NCBI RefSeq assembly: GCF_007786475.1
Contig: NZ_VNJJ01000008.1
Coordinates: forward strand, 1-64,000
From: Cohnella terricola
GTDB lineage: Bacteria > Bacillota > Bacilli > Paenibacillales > Paenibacillaceae
Direction of reading: 5' to 3'
Length of the DNA: 64,000 nucleotides
Positions 25,765-34,219 of the stretch are shown one piece after another (position 1 is the first letter of the stretch; each line of letters opens with the position of its first letter). Made by a program: the position numbers and the translations under genes. The notes below the pieces were generated by a model. The model did no database searches. It was not told the origin of the DNA and saw only the letters and a program-made list of their open reading frames with translations.

Positions 25765-26451
25765 ATGGAATATTCCGAAAAACCGGATTTGGTCATTAAC
25801 GGCGTCACGACGGCAAGCGGGGGAGATTACGGGAAAGTGCGAATTGACGGGGTCGGAACCGTGGAAGGAGACATCGTGGCAGAGAGTTTTGACGCCAACG
25901 GTATGACGAAGGTACGAGGAAGTCTCGCGACGGACGATATGGACTGCGACGGTATGATTACGATCGATGGCCACGTATCCGCCGGCAAATCGCTCGTCGA
26001 CGGCTTAATGAAAATCAAGGGCTCTTTAAAGGCGGACAGATTTACGGTGAACGGGATGCTCAAAGTGAAAGGCGACTGCGAGATTGAGGAACTGCGCATG
26101 GACGGCGGGTTCACCATCGACGGAAGTATGAATGTCGGCAGATTATACGTCATGTTGAACGGCCAAGGCCGCACCAGAGAGATCGGCTGCGAGTCGATCC
26201 AAGTCCGCAGGAAACGGAGAACTCCTTGGGCAGCGCTAATCACTTGGGTTTTGCCGAGATATGCTATCGAGCTTCATACGTCATCTATTGAAGGCGACGA
26301 TATCGATCTGGAGCATACCGAGACGGAGGTCGTCAGAGGCAACCGGGTCATGATTGGCAAGGGCTGCCGTGTCGACTTGGTGGAGTACCGAACGGAACTG
26401 AAAGTACATCCAAGCGCGAAAATCGGCAAAGGGGTGAAAATCGGTGGCTGA
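25765..26451 (+). CDS. Bactofilin (polymer-forming cytoskeletal protein), YhbE-like
   Basis: A 228-residue protein dominated by short beta-solenoid repeats (VRIDGVGTVEGDIVAESFDANG; VKGDCEIEELRMDGGFTIDG). A C-terminal segment reads IEGDDIDLEHTETEVVRGNRVMIGKGCRVDLVEY, closely matched in the next gene and at 45.3 kb. Bactofilins form filaments without nucleotides; the B. subtilis homologues affect flagellar assembly. GGGGGGAAA lies before the ATG. It overlaps the next gene by 8 bp. Confidence 0.9.
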   Translation: MEYSEKPDLVINGVTTASGGDYGKVRIDGVGTVEGDIVAESFDANGMTKVRGSLATDDMDCDGMITIDGHVSAGKSLVDGLMKIKGSLKADRFTVNGMLKVKGDCEIEELRMDGGFTIDGSMNVGRLYVMLNGQGRTREIGCESIQVRRKRRTPWAALITWVLPRYAIELHTSSIEGDDIDLEHTETEVVRGNRVMIGKGCRVDLVEYRTELKVHPSAKIGKGVKIGG

Positions 26452-27115
26452 AGAGAATAGACGCGATTTGAAGATGATTGGAGAAACGAGCACCGCCGGA
26501 GGCATATTCCGAAATATTAAAGTGACCGGAGAAACTGTATTTAACGGTGATGTGGACTGTGTCAAGCTGTCCCATATCGGTGAGCTTGAAATCAAAGGCG
26601 GCTTGCGTGCGGAGGAGCTGAAAATTACCGGAGAATGCGACGTTCAAGGCGGTCTGGCGGTCGGTGCAGTGAGCGGACGCGGGGAATTGAAAGCGGAATC
26701 CGGGGCTCGGATCGAGAAGATCAAGTTTACGGGCAATATCGAAGTATCCGGGGATTGCGAGACGGGAACGCTTGAGTTAAACGGTGCATTTAACATTCCG
26801 GGATTGTTAAGCTCCGAGCGGATGGAAGTCCAAATGTTCGGTTCGTGTAAGGCAGCGGAGATCGGCGGATCGAATCTTCGGGTTAGAAGAAGCCGTAAAT
26901 CGAAGTTGCTTCATCTGTTCAAACCCGGCGGCCCGATCGAGCTTACGGCCGACCTGATCGAGGGGGATACGGTGGACTTGGAATATACGATCGCGGAGGT
27001 CGTGCGCGGTAACCGGGTAACGATCGGACCGGGCTGTCGGATCGGACGCGTCGAATACCGGGGGGATTATACCGCGCATAAGAGCGCAAGCGTCAAAGAG
27101 TCAGTCCGTCAATGA
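26444..27115 (+). CDS. Bactofilin (polymer-forming cytoskeletal protein), YhbF-like
   Basis: A 223-residue beta-solenoid protein, partner of the preceding bactofilin, with GTG start and AAAGGGGTG upstream. Repeats such as TGETVFNGDVDCVKLSHIGELEIKG fill residues 20-130. The C-terminal module IEGDTVDLEYTIAEVVRGNRVTIGPGCRIGRVEY is shared with the YhbE-like protein. Translationally coupled (8-bp overlap). Confidence 0.9.
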   Translation: MAEENRRDLKMIGETSTAGGIFRNIKVTGETVFNGDVDCVKLSHIGELEIKGGLRAEELKITGECDVQGGLAVGAVSGRGELKAESGARIEKIKFTGNIEVSGDCETGTLELNGAFNIPGLLSSERMEVQMFGSCKAAEIGGSNLRVRRSRKSKLLHLFKPGGPIELTADLIEGDTVDLEYTIAEVVRGNRVTIGPGCRIGRVEYRGDYTAHKSASVKESVRQ

Positions 27116-27161
27116 ATCGGCACAAGCAAAGAGATTCGATAGGATGAGGAGCGCGTAACAC

Positions 27162-28709
27162 ATGAAACAACCATCCAAGAGCAATCTGGGCATCGTCATT
27201 GCCGGCTTGCTGCTCGGGATATTAATGGCTTCCATGGACAATACGATCGTCGCGACCGCGATGGGGAACATCGTCGGAGAGCTTGGAGGTCTGGATCAAT
27301 TCGTTTGGGTAACCTCCGCCTATATGGTGGCGGAGATGGCGGGTATGCCGATCTTCGGCAAGCTGTCCGATATGTATGGGCGCAAAAGGTTTTTTATCTT
27401 CGGCTTGATCGTCTTTATGGCGGGGTCGGCATTATGCGGAACCGCGCATTCGATTACGGAACTCGCCATGTACCGCGCGATTCAGGGAATCGGCGGCGGA
27501 GCGCTCGTTCCGATCGCATTCACGATCATGTTCGACACGGTTCCGCTGCAGTCCCGCGGCAAGCTGGGCGGATTATTCGGAGCGGTGTTCGGATTATCCA
27601 GCATTTTCGGACCGTTGCTTGGCGCTTATATTACGGACCATATCGCATGGGAATGGATATTCTATATCAACCTGCCGCTTGGCGTACTGGCTTTCGCGAT
27701 GATCGTGTTCTTCTACAAGGAGTCGCACGAGCATTCCAAACAGCCAATCGACTGGATTGGCGCGGTTACGTTGGTCGGCGCGGTCGTCTGCTTGATGTTC
27801 GCGTTAGAGCTTGGCGGCAAGAAATTCGCTTGGGACTCTTCCACGATTCTGGGCTTATTCGCTGGATTCGTCGTGCTGGCGATCACTTTCCTGATCACGG
27901 AGACAAAAGTGGAGGAGCCGATCATCTCGTACAGTCTGTTTAAGAACCGGCTGTATGCTATGAGCATCGTCTGCGCGATGTTCAGTGGAGCGGCGTTTAT
28001 CGTGGCTTCCGTCTACATCCCGATTTTTGTCCAAGGCGTGCTCGGCGGAACGGCGACGAATTCGGGACTCGTGCTCCTGCCGATGATGGTCGGGTCGGTC
28101 GTGACGGCATCCGTCGGCGGCTTTCTGATGACGAAGCTTCCCTACCGGAATCTCATGATTCCAACGCTAGCCATTCTCGTTGCGGGAATCGCGCTCGTGG
28201 CCACGCTGACTTCGGAGTCGACCCGGTTAATCGTTACGTTATACATGGTGCTGATCGGACTCGGCATTGGTGCCTCGTTCTCGGTGCTCAGCAACGCCGC
28301 CATACACGGCTTGACGGCACGGCAGCGCGGGACGGCGAGCTCAACGCTTAATTTTATCCGCTCTCTAGGCATGACGATCGGAATCACGACGTTCGGGATC
28401 ATCCAAAGCCATTCCTTTACCGGCAAGCTTACGAACTTCTTCTCCGGCGGGCAGAATGCTGCGGGCGGGCAAATGCCGGAAGGTCTGGACTTCAAAGATC
28501 CTCATTCGCTGTTGAATCCCGAGCTGAGAGCGAATATTCCGCAAGAAATACTGGAACCGATCAGAACGATGCTTTCCTCTTCTATCGTCTACACTTTCGC
28601 TTGGGCCATCATTCCGGCTCTGCTTGCGCTGATCGCGTCCTTTTTCATGGGTCGCACGAAGCTTGACGCATCCGCGGAAGGCAAGGAAGATTACGCCTCA
28701 GGCCATTAA
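27162..28709 (+). CDS. MFS drug exporter, DHA2 family
   Basis: A 515-residue, 14-helix transporter. MASMDNTIVATAMGNIVGELGGLDQFVWVTSAYMVAE is the signature DHA2 N-terminus, GKLSDMYGRKR is motif A, and FGLSSIFGPLLGAYITD is motif C. A hydrophilic loop (~400-450) precedes the last helices. GAGGAG lies upstream. It is 46 bp after the bactofilin gene and may be co-transcribed, but its function looks unrelated. Substrates unknown. Confidence 0.92.
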   Translation: MKQPSKSNLGIVIAGLLLGILMASMDNTIVATAMGNIVGELGGLDQFVWVTSAYMVAEMAGMPIFGKLSDMYGRKRFFIFGLIVFMAGSALCGTAHSITELAMYRAIQGIGGGALVPIAFTIMFDTVPLQSRGKLGGLFGAVFGLSSIFGPLLGAYITDHIAWEWIFYINLPLGVLAFAMIVFFYKESHEHSKQPIDWIGAVTLVGAVVCLMFALELGGKKFAWDSSTILGLFAGFVVLAITFLITETKVEEPIISYSLFKNRLYAMSIVCAMFSGAAFIVASVYIPIFVQGVLGGTATNSGLVLLPMMVGSVVTASVGGFLMTKLPYRNLMIPTLAILVAGIALVATLTSESTRLIVTLYMVLIGLGIGASFSVLSNAAIHGLTARQRGTASSTLNFIRSLGMTIGITTFGIIQSHSFTGKLTNFFSGGQNAAGGQMPEGLDFKDPHSLLNPELRANIPQEILEPIRTMLSSSIVYTFAWAIIPALLALIASFFMGRTKLDASAEGKEDYASGH

Positions 28710-28730
28710 TCGAAAACTCCCGAGCGTCAA

Positions 28731-28767
28731 GAAACTCCGCTATCCTATGGGAAACGCGGAGTTTTCA
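28731..28767 (+). terminator. Rho-independent terminator after the MFS gene
   Basis: GAAACTCCGC pairs with GCGGAGTTTTC around a 15-nt loop, ending in TTTTC. Confidence 0.75.
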
Positions 28768-28813
28768 TTCTGTTTCCGACGCGTATCGAGAATATCCTAG
28801 AGAGATTTTCTTA

Positions 28814-28822
28814 TGTTATAAT
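28814..28822 (+). promoter_or_regulatory. Extended -10 promoter of prfC
   Basis: TGTTATAAT (TGn plus consensus TATAAT) about 40 bp before the prfC start; no clear -35. The sequence just after it, TGATAACTGTTAT, is nearly palindromic. Confidence 0.5.
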
Positions 28823-28859
28823 GATAACTGTTATTTTAACGTGAAGGGAATATCGCCGG

Positions 28860-30446
28860 ATGAGCCAGAAAATGAAAGACGAAATACGGCAAGAAGTGGA
28901 AAAGCGCCGTACGTTTGCTATAATTTCGCACCCCGATGCGGGGAAAACGACATTGACGGAGAAGCTGCTCCTGTACGGAGGAGCGATCCACACCGCGGGT
29001 TCGGTTAAAGCACGCAAGGCCGCGCGGCATGCAACAAGCGACTGGATGGAGATCGAGAAGCAGCGGGGAATTTCGGTTACGTCCTCGGTCATGCAATTCC
29101 AATACGACGGCAAGCAGGTCAACATTCTGGATACGCCTGGTCACCAAGACTTCAGTGAAGACACCTATCGGACGCTGACGGCCGCCGACAGCGCGGTCAT
29201 GCTGATCGACGTCGCCAAAGGCGTCGAGGCCCAGACGATCAAGCTGTTCCAAGTGTGCAGCAAACGCGGAATTCCGATCTTTACGTTCATCAACAAGCTG
29301 GACCGCGAAGGGCAAGATCCGTTCGAGCTGCTCGAAGAAATCGAGCGCGTGCTTGGCATTCGCTCGGTTCCGATGAACTGGCCGATCGGCATGGGACGGG
29401 AGCTGTGCGGCGTATACGACCGCATGAAAAACCAGGTCGAGCTATTCCAAGGCAAAGATCATTCCCAGATCGAGGTTCGCAAGACGGAAGGTTACGAAGA
29501 CCCGATCATTAAAGAGATGGCGGGAGATTACCTCGCGGATAAGCTGGCCCAGGAGTTGGAGCTGCTCGACGTGGCCGGTGATACGTTCGACTATGAGAAA
29601 GTAAGCACGGGACAGTTGACTCCGGTATTTTTCGGCAGCGCCGTCAACAACTTCGGCGTGCAGACATTCCTCGAGAACTTCCTGGAGCTCGCGCCGCAGC
29701 CGGCAGAGCGCAAGACGCTGGAAGGAACGGTCGATCCGCAGGAAGAGAAGTTCTCGGGTTATGTGTTCAAAATCCAAGCGAACATGAACCCCGCGCACCG
29801 CGATCGTATCGCGTTCCTGCGTATCTGCTCGGGCAAATTCCAGCGCGGGATGAGCGTACGCCACGTGCGGGCGGGCAAAGAAATCAAGCTGTCGCAGCCG
29901 CAGCAATTCCTGGCACAAGACCGGGATATCGTGGAGACCGCTTATCCGGGAGATATTATCGGCTTGTTCGATCCGGGCATCTTCCGTATCGGAGACAGCT
30001 TAAGCGAAGGCCGGGATGTCGTATTTAACGAACTTCCGACGTTCTCTCCGGAGATTTTCTCCAAAGTATCGATCAAGAACGCCTTGAAGCAAAAGCAATA
30101 TCTAAAAGGGCTCGATCAACTGACAGAAGAGGGCATGGTGCAGGTATTCCGCTCCGTCGGCGCGTTCGAGGACACATATCTCGGCGTCGTCGGCCAGCTT
30201 CAATTCGAAGTATTCGAATACCGGATGAAAAACGAATACGGCGTCGACATCCAATTGTTCAGAACGCCGTTCCAATTCGCTCGCTGGATCGTCGGAGGCA
30301 AGGTCGATCCATCCAAGTTCCGCATCAACTCGGTTCTCGTCAAGGATAAGAACGACATCAACGTCGCCCTGTTCGAGAACGAATACGCGATGAGAACGGC
30401 GATGGAACGCATGCCGGAGCTTGAATTCCTAGAAGTCGCGCCTTAA
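28860..30446 (+). CDS. prfC: Peptide chain release factor 3
   Basis: A 528-residue translational GTPase that recycles RF1/RF2 after termination. The G domain has P-loop SHPDAGKTTLTE (~residues 24-35), switch II DTPGHQDFSEDTYRTL and NKLDREG; domain II and the C-terminal domain follow. The sequence fits RF3 rather than EF-G by length and by the DWMEIEKQRGISV region. GAAGGGA lies ~11 bp before the ATG. Confidence 0.96.
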   Translation: MSQKMKDEIRQEVEKRRTFAIISHPDAGKTTLTEKLLLYGGAIHTAGSVKARKAARHATSDWMEIEKQRGISVTSSVMQFQYDGKQVNILDTPGHQDFSEDTYRTLTAADSAVMLIDVAKGVEAQTIKLFQVCSKRGIPIFTFINKLDREGQDPFELLEEIERVLGIRSVPMNWPIGMGRELCGVYDRMKNQVELFQGKDHSQIEVRKTEGYEDPIIKEMAGDYLADKLAQELELLDVAGDTFDYEKVSTGQLTPVFFGSAVNNFGVQTFLENFLELAPQPAERKTLEGTVDPQEEKFSGYVFKIQANMNPAHRDRIAFLRICSGKFQRGMSVRHVRAGKEIKLSQPQQFLAQDRDIVETAYPGDIIGLFDPGIFRIGDSLSEGRDVVFNELPTFSPEIFSKVSIKNALKQKQYLKGLDQLTEEGMVQVFRSVGAFEDTYLGVVGQLQFEVFEYRMKNEYGVDIQLFRTPFQFARWIVGGKVDPSKFRINSVLVKDKNDINVALFENEYAMRTAMERMPELEFLEVAP

Positions 30447-30463
30447 TAGAAACCGCATGAATT

Positions 30464-30496
30464 AGCCTGTCGCGGCAATCGCGGCAGGCTTTTGGT
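30464..30496 (+). terminator. Rho-independent terminator after prfC
   Basis: GCCTGTCGC / GCGGCAGGC hairpin followed by TTTTGG. Confidence 0.75.
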
Positions 30497-30541
30497 TGTG
30501 CGCGGACTTCATGAAATGTAAAATATAAGGATACTGAATCG

Positions 30542-31744
30542 ATGAAAAGGGCGGTTATGATGGGGAAACGAATGATCATTAAGGGAGGAACGATCGTCCT
30601 TCCCGAAAGCGTGATTCGCGGGGATATCGTCGTCGAGAACGGAGCGATCGCCGCTATCCGATCGGGTTCCGATCTGGATACGGATCGTTTCGATGCGGAC
30701 GATCTTTCGGCAGAAACGATCGACGCGAATGGGGACTGGGTGCTTCCGGGCTTAATCGATATGCATTGCGATGCCATCGAGAAGGAAGTAGAGCCTCGTC
30801 CTAATACGCTGTTTCCATTGGAGATGGCTTTCCTGCAATTCGAGCGTAAGCTCGCGGGGCACGGGATTACGACGATGCTCCATTCCTTGTCGCTCGGCGT
30901 GGGCTTGAGCTTGCGCGGAGAACATCTCGTAGGAGAAATGATCCGGCTGATCGCGTCCATGCGCGAAGAGAGAGCGGTGATTCGGCATGGCGTGCATTTG
31001 CGGTATGAGGTTTCCCACCTGACCGGCTTCGATCTGGCGCAACGTCTCATGTCGGAGGGGCTGCTGGATTACGTGTCGCTCATGGACCATGCGCCGGGAC
31101 AAGGCCAATATCATCGTCCCGGAGCGTTCGAACGATACGTGATGAAAAATCAAGGAGTTGGCTTGGAGGAAGTCGTGACCATCGTGGAGGAGCTTCAGGA
31201 GAGAAGGGCGCGCGTAGATTGGAACAAGCTAAAGGCGTTAACGGCCCAAGCGCGCGAACACGGGATCGCCGTCGCTTCTCACGACGACGATAGCGCCGAA
31301 TCCGTACGCAGATCGCTGGATTTCGGAGCGACGGTGTCCGAGTTCCCGCTTAATCTCGAAACCGCGAGTTACGCGTATGCCCGAGGGATGGGCGTGTGCA
31401 TCGGCGCTCCCAATATCGTTCGCGGCGGCTCCCATGACGGGAACTTGAAGGCGTCGCAAGCTGTTCGCGAGGGCGTTGCCGACATTTTGTGCTCGGACTA
31501 TCATCCGGCTTCCTTGCTGCATTCCATTTTCGTATTGGAATCGGAAGGAATACCGCTCTCGCAAGCGGTGAACATGGCTACGCTCAACCCGGCCAAAGCG
31601 TTAGGACGTTCGGAGAAAATCGGTTCTCTTGAACCAGGAAAACAGGCGGATTTAATCGTCGTGCGGAAAGTCCGCGATATTCCGCTCGTCCGGCATACGA
31701 TCGTCGGGGGTACGTTAGTTCATGCGACGAGGGACATGGGCTAA
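30542..31744 (+). CDS. phnM: PhnM-like alpha-D-ribose 1-methylphosphonate 5-triphosphate diphosphatase (orphan)
   Basis: A 400-residue amidohydrolase. LPGLIDMHCDAIEKEVEPRPNT is the PhnM signature, whose usual role is cleaving pyrophosphate from the C-P lyase intermediate. ASHDDDSAESV and SDYHPASLL supply later metal-site residues, and the C-terminal LEPGKQADLIVV is typical of the superfamily. No other phn gene is in the window, so a different nucleotide-sugar triphosphate substrate is possible. The stop overlaps the convergent sspI stop by 4 bp. The start could also be a few codons downstream. Confidence 0.87.
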   Translation: MKRAVMMGKRMIIKGGTIVLPESVIRGDIVVENGAIAAIRSGSDLDTDRFDADDLSAETIDANGDWVLPGLIDMHCDAIEKEVEPRPNTLFPLEMAFLQFERKLAGHGITTMLHSLSLGVGLSLRGEHLVGEMIRLIASMREERAVIRHGVHLRYEVSHLTGFDLAQRLMSEGLLDYVSLMDHAPGQGQYHRPGAFERYVMKNQGVGLEEVVTIVEELQERRARVDWNKLKALTAQAREHGIAVASHDDDSAESVRRSLDFGATVSEFPLNLETASYAYARGMGVCIGAPNIVRGGSHDGNLKASQAVREGVADILCSDYHPASLLHSIFVLESEGIPLSQAVNMATLNPAKALGRSEKIGSLEPGKQADLIVVRKVRDIPLVRHTIVGGTLVHATRDMG

Positions 31745-31956
31745 GCTTGAGTCGGAGGCAGTTGCTTGCGAAGCACGCTGATCATCTTTTTTCTTGCGGC
31801 CTCGGTGCTGTTCTGCCAGATCATTTCGAAGAGTACGCCCAATCCAGGCAAAGCCATGTCTTCGGTATGGATCGAGCCTTCGATAATCTCGGACAATTCA
31901 TCTTCGTTCTTGCCTTGAACGCGATTCACGATCGCTTGTCTTAGATCTATTTCCAC
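31741..31956 (-). CDS. sspI: Small acid-soluble spore protein I
   Basis: A 71-residue minus-strand protein starting with GTG at 31956, preceded by GGGAGG at 7 bp. The sequence (IDLRQAIVNRVQGKNEDELSEIIEGSIH, then the highly conserved LPGLGVLFEMIWQNS) matches SspI, a minor forespore-expressed protein that packs into the spore core. It is direct evidence of an endospore former. A longer upstream frame on this strand lacks a ribosome binding site. Confidence 0.92.
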   Translation of the reverse strand: MEIDLRQAIVNRVQGKNEDELSEIIEGSIHTEDMALPGLGVLFEMIWQNSTEAARKKMISVLRKQLPPTQA

Positions 31957-32030
31957 GGATATTCCTCCCGCAAGTGGATTACCCGTGTAGATTTCCCTGT
32001 CGGAGCGGCAATTATGCCGCTTGCCGAATG

Positions 32031-32039
32031 TGATATAAT
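32031..32039 (+). promoter_or_regulatory. Extended -10 promoter of ktrA
   Basis: TGATATAAT (TGn-TATAAT) lies ~36 bp before the ktrA start. The inverted repeat GCGGCA-ATTA-TGCCGC at 32005-32020 is just upstream and may be an operator. Confidence 0.5.
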
Positions 32040-32074
32040 GAGCCCATTGGAAACGAACGCGGAGGTGTGAGCGG

Positions 32075-32755
32075 TTGGCAAAAAAACCGTATGGCAAAAA
32101 ACAATTCGCCATTATCGGATTGGGCCGGTTCGGCTCAAGCTTGGCGAAATATTTGGCGGAAATGGGTTACGAAGTGTTAGCCGTGGACGAGAACGCCCAG
32201 CGCGTACAGGACGTGGCTCATGCGGTGACGCATGCCGTCTCAGCGGATTCGACGGACGAAGAAGCGATGACCGCCCTTGGCATCCGCAACTTCGACGTGG
32301 TTGTCGTGGCGATCGGGCAAGACATTCAGTCCAGCATTCTAACGACCTTAATTCTAAAAGATCTCGGCGTGCCTTATATAATCGTCAAAGCTCAGAACGA
32401 ATTGCACGGCAAAGTGCTGGATAAGATCGGAGCCAATAAAGTCGTATTCCCGGAGCGAGACATGGGCTTGCGCGTAGCCCATCATCTGATCTCGCCCAAT
32501 ATCCTGGAGCACATCGAACTATCGCCGGAATACAGCATCGTGGAAATGAAGCTTCCTTCCGTCATGGTCGGCAAAAACTTGAAACAACTCGATATTCGCC
32601 AAAAATACAACTGCAACGTTCTCGCCGTAAAGAGGAATGGAGAGATGAACATTACGCCTCGCGCGGACGAGCCTCTCATTCATGATGACGTTCTCGTTAT
32701 CGTCGGCAAGAACGAACAATTAACGAAGCTGGAGCAAGAAAATGCGGAACCTTGA
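32075..32755 (+). CDS. ktrA: KtrA-like potassium uptake regulatory subunit (RCK protein)
   Basis: A 226-residue cytoplasmic protein. The N-terminal Rossmann RCK_N domain (IIGLGRFGSSLAKYLAEMG, acidic DEN at the end of beta2) binds nucleotide. The C-terminal RCK_C/TrkA_C domain (~140-220) binds cyclic di-AMP in homologues. It gates the KtrB-type K+ channel, which is not in this window. TTG start with GGAGGTG upstream. It overlaps the methyltransferase gene by 14 bp. Confidence 0.92.
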   Translation: MAKKPYGKKQFAIIGLGRFGSSLAKYLAEMGYEVLAVDENAQRVQDVAHAVTHAVSADSTDEEAMTALGIRNFDVVVVAIGQDIQSSILTTLILKDLGVPYIIVKAQNELHGKVLDKIGANKVVFPERDMGLRVAHHLISPNILEHIELSPEYSIVEMKLPSVMVGKNLKQLDIRQKYNCNVLAVKRNGEMNITPRADEPLIHDDVLVIVGKNEQLTKLEQENAEP

Positions 32756-33557
32756 AGATTATATCGAATCGGTTGCCAATCCGAGAGCGAAAGAATGGGC
32801 CAAGCTGCTCGAGCGCAAATATCGGGAACGTACGGGAAAGTTTCTGTTAGAAGGCGTACACTTGGTCAAAGAAGCGTTGGATGCGAAGTGGCCGCTCGAG
32901 GCGATCGCGTTTGACGAAGGATCGGGTGTGTTGGTCCAATTCGAAGAATATCTCGGTGAAATGGATGGAACGAGCGGGCCTGCCTGGATTCCCGTGTCCC
33001 CTGAGATCATCGCGAAATGCAGTGAAACGGAAACGCCGCAACCGATCTTTGCTGTGGCACGGAAACGTCCGCCGAGCGCGGAAACGCTATTCGCCGCCGA
33101 GCGAGGCTTAGTCGCGGTGCTTGACGGCGTGCAGGATCCCGGCAACGTCGGCACGATCGTCAGAAGCGCGGCAGCGAGCGGGGCGACGGCGGTCGTGCTG
33201 GGCAAAGGAACGGCGGATTTGTACAATCCGAAGACGATTCGCTCGACGATGGGGGCGTTGTTTCACGTTCCCGTACTTGAAGCGGATTTGCGAGAATTGC
33301 TGCCGGAAGCGGCCGAACGCGGCATCGCCATCGTCGGGACAAGCCTGCAGTCGGCCCGTTCATGCTATGAATACGACTTTGCAAGCCGCAGCGTCTGGCT
33401 CGTGCTGGGCAACGAAGGCAGCGGCATGTCACCGCAGGTTTCCGCTCTGGCGGAAACGAACGTCATCATTCCGATGAGCGGCCGCGCGGAATCGCTTAAC
33501 GTCGCTATGGCGGCGACGGTGCTATTGTTCGAGGCTCAGCGGCAGCGGATTTTTTAA
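32742..33557 (+). CDS. TrmH/SpoU-family RNA 2'-O-methyltransferase
   Basis: A 271-residue SPOUT methyltransferase. The N-terminal SpoU substrate-binding domain (KFLLEGVHLVKEAL) is followed by the knotted domain with motif 1 LDGVQDPGNVGTIVRSA, motif 2 LVLGNEGSGMS and motif 3 IPMSGRAESLNVAMAATVLLFE. It methylates rRNA or tRNA; the target is unknown. In Bacillus the YsgA homologue precedes pheST, but here the sequence runs into the accessory zone instead. Confidence 0.92.
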   Translation: MRNLEDYIESVANPRAKEWAKLLERKYRERTGKFLLEGVHLVKEALDAKWPLEAIAFDEGSGVLVQFEEYLGEMDGTSGPAWIPVSPEIIAKCSETETPQPIFAVARKRPPSAETLFAAERGLVAVLDGVQDPGNVGTIVRSAAASGATAVVLGKGTADLYNPKTIRSTMGALFHVPVLEADLRELLPEAAERGIAIVGTSLQSARSCYEYDFASRSVWLVLGNEGSGMSPQVSALAETNVIIPMSGRAESLNVAMAATVLLFEAQRQRIF

Positions 33558-33577
33558 AGTCCAACCCCATAATCAAT

Positions 33578-33627
33578 AAAGACTGGAAATCGCACGGGCT
33601 TGCCTAGCGTTTCTCCAGTCTTTTTTC
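33578..33627 (+). terminator. Rho-independent terminator after the TrmH-family gene
   Basis: AAAGACTGGA and TCCAGTCTTTTTT form the stem around a ~25-nt loop that ends in CGTTTC. The spacing would also suit the end of a leader element. Confidence 0.8.
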
Positions 33628-33699
33628 ATTTTGCTCTTCCCGGAGGACACCCGGGACAATGGAAGAATTTTTCGAAATTTTTGCCTGGGGTCAGTTGGC

Positions 33700-33896
33700 T
33701 TTACATAACAAAGCCATGTGGTCTTCTAAATATTAATCAATATTTCGATCCGATTGTGTCCATGTTTGATGTTATGCAGCGCGAGCAATTTATGCAGCCT
33801 AAATATCGTTCGATGGTCATCGCAGATCATACTCCTGAAGGACGCTTGAAGAAGTTCTCGATCTATACAGCTCCTTCAGTCAAAACATATCAATAA
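33700..33896 (+). pseudogene. C-terminal remnant of a LOG-family (TIGR00730) phosphoribohydrolase
   Basis: The last ~62 codons (KPCGLLNINQYFDPIVSMFD, then a short helix and MVIADHTPEG) match the C-terminal third of LOG/YvdD-type lysine decarboxylase-like proteins (KPCGLLNVNGYYDPL in the family). The N-terminal two thirds with the PGGxGT motif are missing. No start or ribosome binding site is present. The rest of the gene was probably lost by deletion. Confidence 0.72.
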
Positions 33897-33906
33897 ACGA
33901 TAACAC

Positions 33907-33938
33907 AAGGCTGCCGCGGAATCGTTGGGCAGCCTTAC
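33907..33938. other. Hairpin downstream of the LOG remnant
   Basis: AAGGCTGCC and GGCAGCCTT form a 9-bp stem with a 12-nt loop. There is no T-run, so termination is uncertain. It is part of the repeat-bearing intergenic type also seen near 44.2 kb. Confidence 0.5.
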
Positions 33939-33962
33939 TCAGTTAACTGGCAGAATAGTTGA

Positions 33963-34124
33963 TCATACGCGGGGAACCTTATCATAAGTAGGGCGAATAA
34001 TGTTGTTTTTAATCAGCGTGATGAATGTCACCACAAGTCGTTGACCATTAACACCACCGAGCGTCGCAGGGGTTCCGTCCCGGCGAAGGTTTTCGACGTC
34101 CTGTTGGTTGCTGATGGTTCGCAT
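33963..34124 (-). CDS. Small hypothetical protein (53 aa)
   Basis: A 53-residue minus-strand ORF (starts MRTISNQQDVENLRRDG, ends IIRPTYDKVPRV) with AGGAGG 7 bp before the ATG. The 3' end lies inside a short interspersed repeat (33974-33989). The family is not recognised. The ribosome binding site favours translation, but the repeat at its tail and a location between gene remnants argue for caution. Confidence 0.42.
   Translation of the reverse strand: MRTISNQQDVENLRRDGTPATLGGVNGQRLVVTFITLIKNNIIRPTYDKVPRV
33974..33989. repeat. Interspersed repeat, copy A
   Basis: GAACCTTATCATAAGT, one of four copies of GAACC(T/G)TA(T/C)CA(T/C)AA(G/A)T. It is preceded by TAACTGGCAGAATAGTTGAT, which is similar to segments near 35403 and 37111. 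Confidence 0.6.
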
Positions 34125-34137
34125 GTTCATCCCTCCT

Positions 34138-34172
34138 AAAAAAGTTGAAGACCCCTCGTGAAAGGGGTCTCA
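34138..34172 (-). terminator. Rho-independent terminator of the nucleotidyltransferase remnant (minus strand)
   Basis: Read on the minus strand: GAGACCCCTTTCACGAGGGG plus TCTTCAACTTTTTT. An almost identical hairpin lies at 37323-37356, also on the minus strand. Confidence 0.75.
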
Positions 34173-34219
34173 AGCCTATCAAAATCATAATATATTATTG
34201 TAAATGTCGCATTTGCGGG

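Noticed and set aside
28818..28832. Possible Fur/PerR box (TGATAACTGTTAT) before prfC
   Set aside because: Only part of the 7-1-7 consensus is matched and prfC is not a known target; left as a near-palindrome.
31741..32112. Longer 123-codon version of sspI
   Set aside because: The upstream part has no ribosome binding site and overlaps the ktrA start; SspI homologues begin at the GTG with GGGAGG.
33578..33627. Possible T-box leader remnant, because YsgA-type genes can precede pheST
   Set aside because: No T-box consensus or specifier loop was seen; only a terminator hairpin remains.
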